From: Simmondsia chinensis
Lineage: Eukaryota > Streptophyta > Magnoliopsida > Caryophyllales > Simmondsiaceae
Length of the DNA stretch: 64,000 nt
Reading direction: 5' to 3'
Assembly (NCBI GenBank): GCA_018398585.1
Contig: JAGTTD010000013.1
Coordinates: forward strand, 33,187,131 to 33,251,130
Part shown: in pieces, positions 22,287-32,870 of the stretch
Position numbering within the stretch: the first letter of the stretch is position 1
Layout: every line of letters starts with the position of its first letter
Position numbers and translations under genes: made by a program
Notes under the pieces: generated by a model
Seen by the model: only the letters and a program-made list of their open reading frames with translations
What the model was told of the DNA's origin: nothing
Databases searched by the model: none

Positions 22287-23996
22287 TTATCTCAACAAAA
22301 TAGAAAACTTAACCGAGTCCGAGCAATGCTTGAACTTTCTGCTAGGTAGCACTTTAGTGAATATATCTGTGAGGTTATCAACAAAGACAATCTTCTTCTT
22401 CTCTGAATTAGCCCTTGACACAACTGTAAGAGAACAAGCAGTAACTTCTTTATAAGCTTGTCTCTCCTGTCTTTCACTAGCAACTGAATACTGATCCACC
22501 TGCTGAACTGTTTCAGTCTCTTTATTTCTTTTAGAAATTTGTACTGGGGTTGGCTGAATGCTATCTGTGAAAGCTCTTTGACGCTGAACTGTGTTACTTA
22601 ACTGTAACTGAACTACCTTTGGCCTAATCACCTGACCTGAATCACAAACAACAGATGACGTCTTCTGTGGTTGCAACAACGAAGACTTCTCAAACGTGAC
22701 ATCTCTACCCATCAAGAATTGCTTGAAGCGAACTATTTTCTGCTTCTCATAAATGCCATGTTCATCTGACTCTGGCATAGATGCTGTAGAAACAGCCACT
22801 GATCCTGTCATTGTGGAACCATCAAATTCACACAGAGTTTCAATCCTTCTACCTTTCATCACAATTAGAGCACCCTTAATGACCTTTAAAACTCCACCTT
22901 GAGCTGTGTACTTGTACCCAGGAGAATCAAGGGTATCTAAAGAGATGAGATTCTTCTTCAAATCAGGAACATGACGAACATCACTCAAAGTCCTGATAGT
23001 GCCATCAAACATCTTAACACGAATTGTTCCTATACTCAAAACTTTGCATGCTGCATCATTGCCCATCAAACCAACTCCACCTTGAATTGACGCATACGTG
23101 AAAAACCAATAATTATTGGGACAAACATGATGGAGCAACCCGAATCCAGAGTCCAATTTTCTCTAAATCCAGATTGTGGTTCAGATACTGACAGAATATC
23201 ATCATTCTCATCTTCAACTGCAATAGCTTTAGCGGGTTGATTATTTCTGGTCTGGTCGGACTGATAACAGTCTCTCTTAATGTGCCCTTTCTTATGATAG
23301 TAATTATATGATAAATCTTTATGTCTAGACTTACACCTAGATGAGTTTCCATCATAATCAGATCTTCTATTCTCAGTTCTTCCTCTCACAAATAGACCAC
23401 TTCCTGAGTTATTTACAGAATTAGACAATTCCTTAACTACTCTTCCTTTACTCAGTAAGTTTCTCTTAACCTCATCAACAAAGATGGCTTTTCTACCACC
23501 ATAAATCATGCTTTCAACGATGCCTTTATAAGAGGTAGAGAGTGAACATAACAACAACATAGCCTGATCTTCATCCTTAGGAGCATCATCAAGCTCCTTT
23601 AATTCTTGAATAATGGAATTAAACTCATTAATATGATTCTTATGTGACGTACTTTCTGAAATACGAAAGGTGAATAATCGACGCTTAACTGCAAGTTTGT
23701 TAGAGACTGACTTGAAACAGAACATATCCTGTAATTTCTCCCACAAATCCTTAGCGGTCTTCACTTCCAAAACTTCTGGCAAAACGTTATTGGTAAGACA
23801 CATCCGAATAGCGGTGAGAGCTTTTTTATCTAACTTCTCCCATTGTCCTTCTGATAAACCCTCTGGTTTCTTCTCTTTTCCATCCAAGGCTTTCTTCAAG
23901 CCACTCTGTGTCAAAATGCCCTTAACGCGAACATGCTATAAGCTGAAACTCCCTTGACCACCGAGCTTCTCAACTTCAGATTTAACTACAAACGTC
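22287..23996 (-). pseudogene. copia B gag-protease with fused pol ends
   Basis: The start codon position reads ACG (23,996) instead of ATG. Gag follows (QSGLKKALDGKEKK, LTAIRMCLTNNVLPEVLE), then a ruined zinc knuckle (YNYYHKKGHIKRDC, both first cysteines changed) and a protease with an intact LDSGCS. A frameshift near 23,110 moves translation to a second frame that keeps the rest of the protease region (VKMFDGTIRTLSDVRHVPDL). That frame runs on without stop through SMPESDEHGIYEKQK, joins directly to FLMGRDVTFEKSSLLQPQ (integrase C-terminal linker), then joins RANSEKKK to VDNLTDIFTKVLPSRKF (end of RNase H) and stops at 22,287. The in-frame joins mirror element A. Confidence 0.85.
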
Positions 23997-24020
23997 GTAG
24001 TACCAAATCAAACAAACAGG

Positions 24021-24034
24021 GCTCTGATACCAAT
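24021..24034 (-). other. primer-binding site of copia B
   Basis: Minus-strand ATTGGTATCAGAGC directly after the 5' LTR; complementary to the initiator-Met tRNA 3' end as in other plant copia elements. Confidence 0.88.
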
Positions 24035-24637
24035 TGTAGGGAAAACTTGACAAATTTGATATGCATTGATATCAATTTGTGAGGAACTGGACTCAAATAT
24101 GATATACACTAATATCAATTTAAGAAGTGGAACTTAACACCCGATACTGGATCTGATTCAAATACTATACACACACAAGAGAAGTAAACAAAAAAGGTAA
24201 AAGAGAATAAATGAAGGAAACAATGATTTACGTCGAAAACCCCTCTTCAATCGAGAAAGGAAAAAACCACAGGCGGAGATGGAGATTCTTTATTGAATGC
24301 AAATAATAGAAGAATTACAAAGACACTTCCTCTGAACGAGATCTATGGAAGAATTACAATATCACTTCCTCTCAACTCTCTCTTGATGATGACGGCTGGC
24401 TCTCTCTTAATTTGGATTGGATACCTAAAACTGAAACCCACAACATCTATTTATGCTAAGCGTACTAGGGCACGCGTGTCCGGGCTTCCGATTGATCGGC
24501 CCTTCCCGATCGATCGGCGGACTCTCTGGATCCGTGTTTTCTCTGCGTACTTCCCGATCGATCGGCTTCTCACCGAATTGATCGGCTTGCTCATGGCCTT
24601 CTTCATAAATCCAAGGAATTTGAGACATATTCTAACA
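24035..24637 (-). repeat. 5' LTR of copia B
   Basis: 603 bp. It carries cccgatcgatcgg-type palindromes at about 24,507-24,565. Differences from the partner LTR occur every dozen or so bases. Confidence 0.9.
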
Positions 24638-24642
24638 CTAAG

Positions 24643-25127
24643 GGATTTCGTTTATGGCTTTCTAATTCTCATAAATTCCTGACGAGTAGAGATGTCACGT
24701 TTGATGAGTCTTCGTTATTGCATCCACAGAAGACGTCATCAGTTAGTTGTGGCTTAGGTCAAGTGCAGAGTCAGAGGTAGTTCAGCTACAGTTAAGTAAC
24801 ACAGTTCAGCATCAGATAGCTTCCACAGATAGCATTCAGCCACCACCAGTACAGATTTCTGAAAGAAATAAAGAACCTAAAACTGTTCAGCAGGTGGAGC
24901 AGTATTCAGTTACTAGTGGAAGACAGAAGAGACAAGCTAAAGCGCCACAGAGGTATGGTTATGAAGAAATGACAGCTTGTGCACTCACAACTATGTGTAG
25001 AGCTAATTCAGAAAAGAAGAAGAATGGCTTTGTTGATAACCTCACTGATATGTTCACTAAAGTGCTACCTAGCATAAAGTTCAAGAATCGCTCGGACTCA
25101 ATTAGGTTTCCTGTTTTGTTGAGATAA
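24643..25127 (+). pseudogene. copia A pol remnant (linker and C-terminus)
   Basis: Continuation of element A after the element B insertion. It reads LTSRDVTFDESSLLHPQKTS, then VQLQLSNTVQHQ and RYGYEEMTACALT, passing straight into MCRANSEKKKNGFVDNL and TDMFTKVLPSIKF, with the stop at 25,125-25,127. A frameshift lies near 24,745. The last motif is the usual C-terminus of copia RNase H; the RT and most of RNase H are absent. Confidence 0.8.
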
Positions 25128-25200
25128 CCCCGTGTGGGGTGTTTTGTGGAGAAGGTGGAGAAAAATATTTTATGTTTAAATTTCAGTCGAGTTGGAGATT

Positions 25201-25730
25201 TGTTAGGTTATGCCTCAAATTTAATGTAATTTAGTTATAAGTCTCGCCGTGAGCAGGCCGATCGATCGGGGAATGTCCGATTGATCGGGGTGCAGTGCTG
25301 GAGCAGAGGAGTCGCAGAGACTCCGCCGATGGATCGGGAACCCAAAACACGCATACCCTAGTACGCACAGTATAAATAGACCTTGAGGGTTTCAGTTTTA
25401 ATTATCCAAGCAAAGAGAGCGTCATCATCATTGAGAGAGAGGAAGTGAATTGTAATTCTTCCATTATTTGCATTCAATAAAGAATCTTCATCTCCGCCCA
25501 TGGTTTTTCCCTTCTCGATTGAAGAGGGGTATTCCACGTAAATCACTGTGTTCTTCGTTTGTTCTCTTTTACCTTTTGTTTACTTCTCTTCTGTGTTATA
25601 ATATTTTAATCGGACCTAGTATTGGGTGTTAAGTTTCGTTTCTCAAATTGATATCAGTGTACATCAGCTTTGAGTCCAGTTCCTCACAAATTGATATCAG
25701 AGCATATCAAAATTTTCAAGACTCTTCACA
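25201..25730 (+). repeat. 3' LTR of copia A
   Basis: 530 bp, TGTTAGG...CTTCACA, preceded by a polypurine-like tract (gttggagatt). It has a TATA-like gtataaatagacc near 25,368 and the palindromic gatcgatcgggg/gattgatcgggg motifs at 25,258-25,290. Related to, but distinct from, the element B LTR. Confidence 0.88.
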
Positions 25731-25959
25731 AACACAAACAACACAAAAACAAAGATATAAGACACCACAACAGCAGAGACTAACCAACAGGCAAACACTA
25801 GCCCCAAAACACAATAAAACAAGACACGGAAAATAGGTCCAACCAGACACAGAAAAACAGGTCAAGCAACGTGCAAAAAACAAAAGGATCTGGGAATTCG
25901 GCAGTAGAGCAACCTCTTCCCAACTTCATCTTCTTTCGAGCAAGGTCTTCACCATAGGT

Positions 25960-26660
25960 GGATCGAATTCTTCAAAATCTAGGCCCAGCCTTTTTTCTCA
26001 TTTCCATTGTTCTCTCCACTTCCAGGATCTTCTCAGCATCAGAAGCGCTATCTCCCCGATACCCCATGTTTCTCTTTTTCTTTTTTTCAGTGGTTTTTGT
26101 CGTTTTTCCTGCACTACTCCTGGGTGACATGTCCTTCAAAAATTCATGTAACTTCCGCTTCTCTCTTTCCTTCATCTTACGCTTCAGAGCTCTCCTTTTC
26201 CTTTTTGTTGTCCGCAGTCTTTCCTCTTTCCGCTGATCTGTGCTTGTCCCTGCCATAAATGGAATTGTTACATGGTTGTTCCCGTGCACACTATCTTCTG
26301 CATGTGGGTGTCTGATCAATGCAGGGGGCTCGAAGCCTGGAGGGAATTTCGAGCCAGAGGCTACGGAATCATTATGTATTCTTTTTCGGAGCTTCGTTGT
26401 CACAAGGAGTTATCTGGGCACGATGTTGGACTGTTACAACTTTACCATCCTCGACCCATTGAAGTGGAAGAGGAGGATATTGATTTTCTCAGTCGTCCTG
26501 GTGCGGTAATTGGCCACGGGCTGTGGAACACAAGTGATCAATGTGGCGCGGGGGTAAAAGCATTCCATGGCCCATCTCCCAAGGATCTGATCATTAAGAT
26601 GGATAGAGACTTGTCGTAGTGGCTGCCATGTATCATCCAGTCCTTCATTCACTGACCATG
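25960..26660 (-). pseudogene. LINE ORF1-like remnant with basic domain
   Basis: Two adjacent minus-strand frames. The upstream one (26,434-26,652) reads WQPLRQVSIHLNDQILGRW; the downstream one (25,972-26,403) starts with a PPGFEPP segment, then a long Lys/Arg stretch (KRKRRALKRKMKEREKRK) and HEFLKDMSPRSSAGKTTK. PPGF segments before a basic tract occur in plant L1-type LINEs as I recall, but I cannot name the domain. The FLKD-(M/L)-SPRSS core is shared with 190-445 and 47,797-48,027. A stop/frame change separates the two halves. The sequence abuts the 3' LTR of copia A, with no L1 3' end visible. Confidence 0.4.
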
Positions 26661-27231
26661 GACTAGGATTTCCAGGATCCTCACAAACAATCGAGACATC
26701 CGCTATCTGTTCATCTGGAGGTTGACTCTGTGATGTATGCAGTGCTACTATGGTACAATAACTCTCTTCATAGGAACGTATCGAAAAAGATGTCTACACC
26801 CTAGCCAGTCTGGCTGAGACCACTAGGGCAAAAACTCTGGGAGAGTAGTCTAGGATCAACACAGAGGTACCTTCTTTAACGAGGACCAAGCTAGTGATGT
26901 TAAAGTGGCTTTATAACTAGTACTTCATAAAGATGTTTAATTTATAGTACCATAAAAAGATACTCGTGCAACTTTATTAAAATCATTTGCCCACAAATCG
27001 AGCTTATATATTTTTTTTATAGAACCATGTCAACTTCGGTTTACGTGTCATATATTTGTGGAATGTACTATAAAAATATGTTAAATTTGTATATACTTTT
27101 CGGAATTTGTTTATAAATATTTGCCTAAATTAGGTTTAAAGGGTTGCTTACTCTTTCAAAAATATATATTTCTCATATGACTTGTCTTTTCAAAAAGAAG
27201 TCTACTAGATGAAATCTTATTTTTAAGGCAC
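26661..27231. other. no feature recognised
   Basis: Non-coding sequence; no element ends or RNA genes seen. Confidence 0.4.
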
Positions 27232-27248
27232 ATTGTAGCTTAAAAATT

Positions 27249-27360
27249 TGGTTGGGAGCAATCGAAAACAGCCTCTTTTCAGGAGTAATATGCTGAAGTG
27301 GGAAGGTTGCGTACATCCACCTCCAGACCCTGTTTAGGCGGAAGCCCTTGATGCAGCTTT
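27249..27360 (+). mobile_element. short RTE/SINE tail insertion
   Basis: 112 bp of the RTE-type tail (GGTTGGGAGCA, AAACAGCCTC, AAGGTTGCGTACATC, AGACCCTGTTTAGGCGG) flanked by a perfect 17-bp duplication (27,232-27,248 and 27,361-27,377). It ends ...GCAGCTTT, without a TTG repeat. It has no 5S head; it could be a truncated 5S-SINE or RTE. Confidence 0.88.
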
Positions 27361-27493
27361 ATTGTAGCTTAAAAATTGAATATAAATTTGCAATAAAATT
27401 AAATAACTACTATCTAGAAAAAGTAAAAAGTGAAGTGAGCATATATTATAACTAAGCCCCCTCTCAATGAAGATTCCAGATCTGCCACTGAAC

Positions 27494-28044
27494 TGATTAT
27501 AGGGTTCGACTTGATTCTAATATTAGGAAATTATGAAAACGGAAGGTTCGACAGCTTTCCTTCAAACCATTATTGCTAAAACAATTAAGAAATAGAGGGG
27601 AAATAGTCTAATCTTGGTTCTAACACCCCGAGAACAACAGAAAAAACTAAAACAAATACAAAATCTATGATAAAATTGAATGACTTAAACTCTAGACTTC
27701 CTCCTCTTTAAATAGAAGAGTTTTTCTTGTCATACTCAAAATAAATAGAATAAACTAAAATTAAAATAAAATTCATATCTAAATATCAACAATGGATATT
27801 AGCTATCCATGTACTCACATAATACAATACTAAAAATACAAAGACAAATAACAAAACTAACTAATGTAATTTAAACTTTAATGATTAGTCTAAAACTGTA
27901 ACTCATTCCACCCTTTTTGTGTCTCTCTTTTTTCTATCCACGTCTCTCTTCCATCAGATCAAGTAACCTATCTCACCAAGAACCCGAACCGCCAAGTAAC
28001 CCGCCAATAGGCCCATAACGCGCCAAGGCTAAGGTGCGGTTGCA
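27494..28044 (-). mobile_element. gypsy-like LTR, solo or remnant
   Basis: Layout like the LTRs of elements D and E read in the same orientation: ggaaggttcgacagctttcc near the left end, cccgagaac, and GC-rich ccgccaagtaacccgccaat near the right end. Read on the minus strand it would start TGCAACCGCACC. The flanking five bases do not match, so borders are uncertain. Confidence 0.4.
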
Positions 28045-28560
28045 ACAAACTGATATTTTATATTTTAAAGATGTTCGTTATTTTACGCTTGAATCAAGGT
28101 GGGTCGAAGATTAATGAGGATCTAAATCAAAGATGAAGTACTACATTGAATAACAAATATTTCAACTCATAGGCAAATTTGATTTGGTTTTATAGTCTAG
28201 AATGCTACATGAACTCCATTACTAGCTGTGGTCCTCTACATAAAATTTAAATTCTCTAATCTAGCTTGAAAGTCACTATTTTAAAGCAACTCAGGTGCTC
28301 ATAGGTCCAAACCCAAAACAGAACTAATAGAAGACTGATGAATTAATTATACAGTTAATTCAGTCCAAATTTTATTTTGAATTGATATTCAATCATATTG
28401 TGGGTGTGAATCACACTAAATTTTCATTAAACCATATTTATAAAAATCCAAACCAAAGAATGAGGGTAGGGTCTCATAGTTACTTCCACTACGGTGAAAA
28501 CTATAATTAGTAAATAATGTTAACATGAAACCAAACGTAAAAAAACTATTTATATATTAC

Positions 28561-29105
28561 CACAACAACAACAACAACAGTTCCGGTACCACACGGGCTC
28601 CGGCGTAACCTTCCCCCTTTAGAGTGCTACCCTGAAGGGAGGCCGTTTTCGAGGACCTCCAACCTGAAGATCATGTATCATGAAAGTATGGTAGTCTATA
28701 AGCATGAGAGCAACAAAATATTAGAGCAACACATAGCACAAGCCAAGCATAACGAAGCAAAACTCAATGTACGATAACTACAGCCAAATAATCAGCAAGT
28801 GCACAGGAGATCAAGTACACAGATAGGCAAGTAAGGGCGCCCATACGGGCGCCAATGCAGAAGTTAAGACACCAAGAAACACTCATGCAAGCAATAATTA
28901 GATGCCCTAGTCTAACCCGCTACATCGGCTATCCCTATACTAGCCCTCCATCATACTCTATCTAAGGCCATCTAGTAGGTTTAGGTGGGCGAGGTCCTGT
29001 AGGATTATCTCCAACCATCTCTTCTTTGGCTTGCCTTTCCCTCTCCTCCCTAGCCTAATATGGAGCTGTTTGTATCTCCTGACTGGGGCAGTGGACGATC
29101 TCCTC
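28561..29105 (-). mobile_element. 5'-truncated RTE copy (minus strand)
   Basis: Minus-strand tail with (CAA)n at 28,561-28,579, then the conserved tail, a 3' untranslated region and the end of the RTE frame (GKPKKRWLEIILQDLAHLN near 29,000). The most 5' coding trace, APVRRYKQL at about 29,070, matches APVRRCEQL of the longer copy. It lacks the C-tract of other tails. Confidence 0.8.
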
Positions 29106-29111
29106 CTAGCA

Positions 29112-29400
29112 TAGAAGGAATTCCATACAGTGCCACAAGGGCTCCCGCATACGCAGGGTCTATGGGGGGGGGGGGGATTTATGCAATCTTCCCCCTTTTA
29201 GGTGCCACCCTAAAGGGAGGCTATTTTCGAGAACCCCCCACCTAAGGAGCATATCGTCATGAAAGCATGGAATCCTGGAAGCATAAGATCAACATAGTAT
29301 TAAAGCAGTACAAATCACAAGCCAAGCACTACGAAGCAAAACTCAATGTAAGGTAACTGTAGTCAAATAGTCAGCACGTGCGCAAGTGCTCAAGTGCATT
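29112..29400 (-). mobile_element. second RTE copy adjoining the first
   Basis: A second RTE tail in the same orientation (gggctcccgcatacgcaggg, with a 13-G run at 29,165-29,177, then cctaaagggaggctattttc), followed by untranslated sequence (catgaaagcatgg, aagcactacgaagcaaaactc) paralleling 28,680-28,770. It sits directly against the 5' end of the previous copy, so one probably inserted beside or into the other. Confidence 0.7.
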
Positions 29401-30496
29401 ACGGAGGAAAGCAAAACAACAATAAACATCACAAGGCATTCCAAATTCACCTTAATTTGTCTTTGAAAAATTTCAACTGATAACAAAAAAATAGCTAGAA
29501 ATGACCACAAAATAGCAATATATCTCACAAATCACCCCAAATCAACCAATAATTGCTCTAGCCAAGCTTACAACACCATTCACCCACATACAGGGCCACA
29601 AACCACAACAAATAATGATCATCTACAACATATTTTTAAAGGTAAGAATGCATGCCTATTTACCCTTTCATGTGGCCAATAATATATAAAATAATATGAA
29701 ATAGTTATTTAATAAAAAATAATGTCAGGCAAAAAATCAAAACCACCTGTATATTATACGAAAAAAACGTAGTATAATTTAAGTACAAGGTATGAAGATG
29801 TCGATGTAATATCTACACTTTAAGCCCAATAGACATTTGTGTGATTGGGAAATGTTCGAATATAAAACTAATCTAGCTTGGACCTTTACCCATTAGTTTA
29901 AATTTTTGGGACGACTGGTTCCTTACCATAGTGAGCAACAGTTGGTCTCGCTATCTGGGTGGTTTCTGCCCATGGACCAGGATCTTGGCAAAGGGGTCCA
30001 ACTGGGGTTCTTGTTAATTTCCCACTGGGCTTTTTTTAAGGTACGACCCACGAAATTAACATATATAAGATTCATATTGTATGTCCAAGGTGGGTTTCAT
30101 CCTAAAACTAATTTACATTAGGTGGAGTAACTACTAGACTTATATATCGGTCTCTTTTTTCCTACAAGTCCGAGTTGATAACAGTTGTCGCCTACGGTGG
30201 CTGCCCAGCAGTGTTCTTGTGGCTTCAGGATCAATTTAGAGCAAATGAAGCTGAGTTGTTTTTACTTTTTTTGGGCCTAATTTGCTTCTATAGATACTGG
30301 GCCCTATTTGGGCCCTTAGGCTTTTAAAGGTTTGAGTATAATGAGGTTTAGTGAGTGTCAATATTTTTGGCCCTCTTTCACTTATTCTATTATTTTAATG
30401 TATGTTTATTCACATCTCCTTTTATTTCTAGCATTATGGACATATACTAACTTAAGCATTTGAAAGGTCCCCATAAGTCAAATCTTAGGTTACTCG

Positions 30497-30541
<45 letters not shown>

Positions 30542-31548
30542 TGCAAGTTAAATTAAACCTTGATCTCCTTTTAAGCATTGATGAAACATAATAGTCTTGG
30601 TATTATTGTTATTGCTACCTTACTATTACTCGTGTGTAATTACATCGTATTAAAGTATGTACTTTTAGTCAACCTAAAATATTATTTTACATTTACATAT
30701 ATTTCTCTTTTATATTTAACCATCTACTAAAATAATATCTAAGTACCAAATACAGGCATGCACTCTTGAGTTCAATGTAGGACTTTCCCTTATTTATATA
30801 AGAGAACTTCAAAACCTCAACCCCAATGACTTTCCCAGCACCGGCACTGGTGACTTTGAACCAGACGACAACTGTTGTGAAAATTGTGAAGGAACCAACC
30901 TTTTCAAAAGTTTAAACTGATGGGTAAAAGCTCGGGATGTAATTTTATATTTTAACATACGCCCCCCATGCAAATGTCCATTTGGATTGAAGCATTTATG
31001 TCGTACCAGTCCACATCATATCTTTTGCTCCCACACCATATGCCAAACCAAATTTGTTTAGGCCACAAAATTTGTTTGTGAAACACCCCTCCTGCTGAAG
31101 CATTAGCAAACCAAATTGGGCCCATCATTCAATTTCCTCAAAGCACAAATAATGAGCACCCATCATTTCTATTGCAAGCCACTCTCACCAACACAAACAT
31201 CTCCCCTTGCCCAACTTTGAAGAGGGATTTACAGGGTGAAGAGCCTTTAAGAAATCATGTTCAATCATCTTTTAGAACAGAGGTCCAAAAAACTCAGGCA
31301 ACCTGTGTCAGGTTAGGAATTAGGGTAGACGGATAGCGTAAGTCTATCATTAAGGACATTAAATGTATGGAACGTGAGGAAGCTCGTATCTTTAGAAATT
31401 TGTTGCTTATTTTTACAGACCTGGATCGGATCCTACCCAAATCACGAAATCAGCACCCAAATACACACAAAATGAAGCATAAATCCAAATCAATATCGAG
31501 ACCAAAGGCTACAGAATAGCTAAATTACTATCCCTTTGTATATATATT
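29401..31548. other. intergenic, with TRIM-like LTR trace and (TA)n
   Basis: No gene seen. Between about 29,985 and 30,180 the reverse strand reads like the TRIM-like LTRs at 39,420 and 60,951 (ataagtctagtagttactcc, ttaggatgaaaccc). A 39-bp (TA)n microsatellite lies at 30,501-30,539. The rest is unassigned. Confidence 0.4.
30501..30539. repeat. (TA)n microsatellite
   Basis: Uninterrupted TA alternation of 39 bp. Confidence 0.95.
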
Positions 31549-31925
31549 TGTATATAATAAAGATAGATACAATTATAAGGGGAAAAGGGGGAAGATATAG
31601 AAGAAGGGGAAGATAACTAGAGAAACTGGGGGAAGAGATAGAGAGAGAGTGTTAACACTCTTACATTACATTAAACATACCCTAATAAATGAGGGAGTTC
31701 ACTTATTTATACTAATAGGGAGGGGGAATATTAGGGTTGACGTGGCAGGTAGTGGAAGACTCTAGAAGGTGGGTGTTGATGTGGATGCCGGGCGAATTAA
31801 TAAAATTAAAGGAAAGTACATTAAACATTTCCATTCCCCTAAATCTTTTACTACACGCTGCATCATGATGTGATTTAGAAATAATTAGAGTCACAAAATT
31901 ATTTTAAAAACTATAATCACACTTT
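31549..31925. repeat. direct repeat X1 (LTR-like)
   Basis: Closely matches X2 at 40,899-41,283. It contains an LTR-like core (to 31,865) ending CTACACGCTGCATCA, the same end as gypsy E LTRs (minus strand), preceded by ttccattcccctaaatcttt. About 60 bp beyond that end are also shared with X2, so the duplicated unit is larger than the LTR. X1 and X2 bracket duplication copy Y1. Confidence 0.75.
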
Positions 31926-31986
31926 ACAACAACAACAACAACAACAACAAACCCAGTGTCTCTAAGGGCTTCCGCAAAAGCAGGGT

Positions 31987-32049
<63 letters not shown>

Positions 32050-32051
32050 AC
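31926..32051 (-). mobile_element. RTE/SINE tail insertion with 61-bp G run
   Basis: 126 bp on the minus strand: (CAA)n end at 31,926-31,950, then cccagtgtctctaagggc, gcagggtc and 61 consecutive G (31,988-32,048). It is flanked by a 15-bp duplication (31,911-31,925 and 32,052-32,066). The matching position in X2 (about 41,258-41,270) has no insertion. Confidence 0.9.
31988..32048. repeat. 61-bp G homopolymer
   Basis: Uninterrupted G on the plus strand, at the site of the short C-tract of the RTE-type tail. Length in assemblies of such runs may be unreliable. Confidence 0.9.
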
Positions 32052-32099
32052 CTATAATCACACTTTGATAATAATAATTAGAGTCATTGGATAATATAT

Positions 32100-32285
32100 A
32101 AGCAAATATATTACATTAAAAAAAACTTGCTTAGGCTCATTTAAGCTTGCCAGCCTATGAGCTTGAGCTTCTCTAAGCTAAGGCTCGGCTTAATGGGCTA
32201 AACGAGTTGGTTTGATTCGGCTCAAGCTCAAAGCGAGCTTTCTGAACTTTGTGACGAGTTAGCTCGTGAACCAGCTTGGCACCCG
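32100..32285. mobile_element. hAT-like MITE fragment
   Basis: Rich in gagctt/aagctc words (gcctatgagcttgagcttc, ggctcaagctcaaagcgagc), as in the outer MITE at 42,589-43,800. Borders and terminal repeats are not clear. Confidence 0.35.
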
Positions 32286-32684
32286 TAGTTGTATTAACAG
32301 AACAAAAAATCCAAATTAAATTCTTTGCAATAATTTAAGTTGATACAATTAAAGTTATATGGATTAAATCAGTATCTATTTTAAAAAAAAAAAACTAAAT
32401 AATGCTTTTATCTTATTAACCTAAAAATACACGGGTGATCATATATTAATTCAAATTAAAATATTTTAAAATAGTTTACTTAAGTTTATTATTAGTTATA
32501 TACTGTTGAAGTACCTATACTCCGTATATATATATAACATTGTTCATCATGTATTAGGTGTATAATTTAAATATTTAAATTAAGAGTATAAGTAATGTTA
32601 TTCAACATAAATTATGATGTAAGTGTTAGGTTAAAAGCTAAGAATTCAAGAAGTAGGGAGTGGATGTGAATTTTAGTACATGTG

Positions 32685-32870
32685 CCTTTTTTTTTTTCTA
32701 ATAAATAAAGTCAAAATCTGTATTTGGGATTAAGACAAGAGGAAACTGTCAACAAAGGAAAGAAGAGAGCTCAAAAGAAAAAACAAAATAAAGTCAAAAA
32801 CATGAAATACGTACAAAATGTAACAACATATCAATCTACAAGGATCACTAAACACGAACATCCGAAGGAT
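32685..32870 (-). mobile_element. L1-type LINE 3' fragment
   Basis: Begins with a T-run (poly(A) on the minus strand) at 32,687, then ctaataaataaagtc. It is absent from Y2, where the flanks are joined at about 46,040. The flanking duplication is imperfect (ttttagtacatgtg and ttttagtatatacatatgtg). Confidence 0.65.

Larger units (their letters stand above)
21617..24637 (-). mobile_element. Ty1/copia element B, non-autonomous, inserted in A
   Basis: 3,021 bp on the minus strand with a 5-bp target-site duplication ctaag (21,612-21,616 and 24,638-24,642). LTRs are 21,617-22,215 and 24,035-24,637, TG...CA ended and visibly diverged. A priming site lies at 24,021-24,034 and a polypurine tract (AAGGTGGAGATT on the minus strand) next to the 3' LTR. 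The body holds gag, protease, a short integrase C-terminal linker and the far C-terminus of pol; integrase core and RT/RNase H are missing with the same joins as in element A. Confidence 0.93.
19940..25730 (+). mobile_element. Ty1/copia element A, non-autonomous, with two nested insertions
   Basis: Plus-strand copia element with a 5' LTR remnant (19,940-20,040), a priming site (20,043-20,056), gag and protease, a pol region with integrase core and RT/RNase H missing, and a complete 3' LTR (25,201-25,730). It was later hit by a 5S-SINE (21,204-21,400) and by copia element B (21,617-24,637). Without those insertions its body would be about 2.5 kb. Its deletion pattern matches element B, showing a shared non-autonomous structure instead of private decay. 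No flanking duplication can be seen because the 5' LTR is truncated. Confidence 0.88.

Noticed and set aside
31988..32048. G run as an assembly gap marker
   Set aside because: It lies inside a well-defined insertion at the position of a C-tract seen in sister copies; length may be wrong but the tract is genuine in kind.
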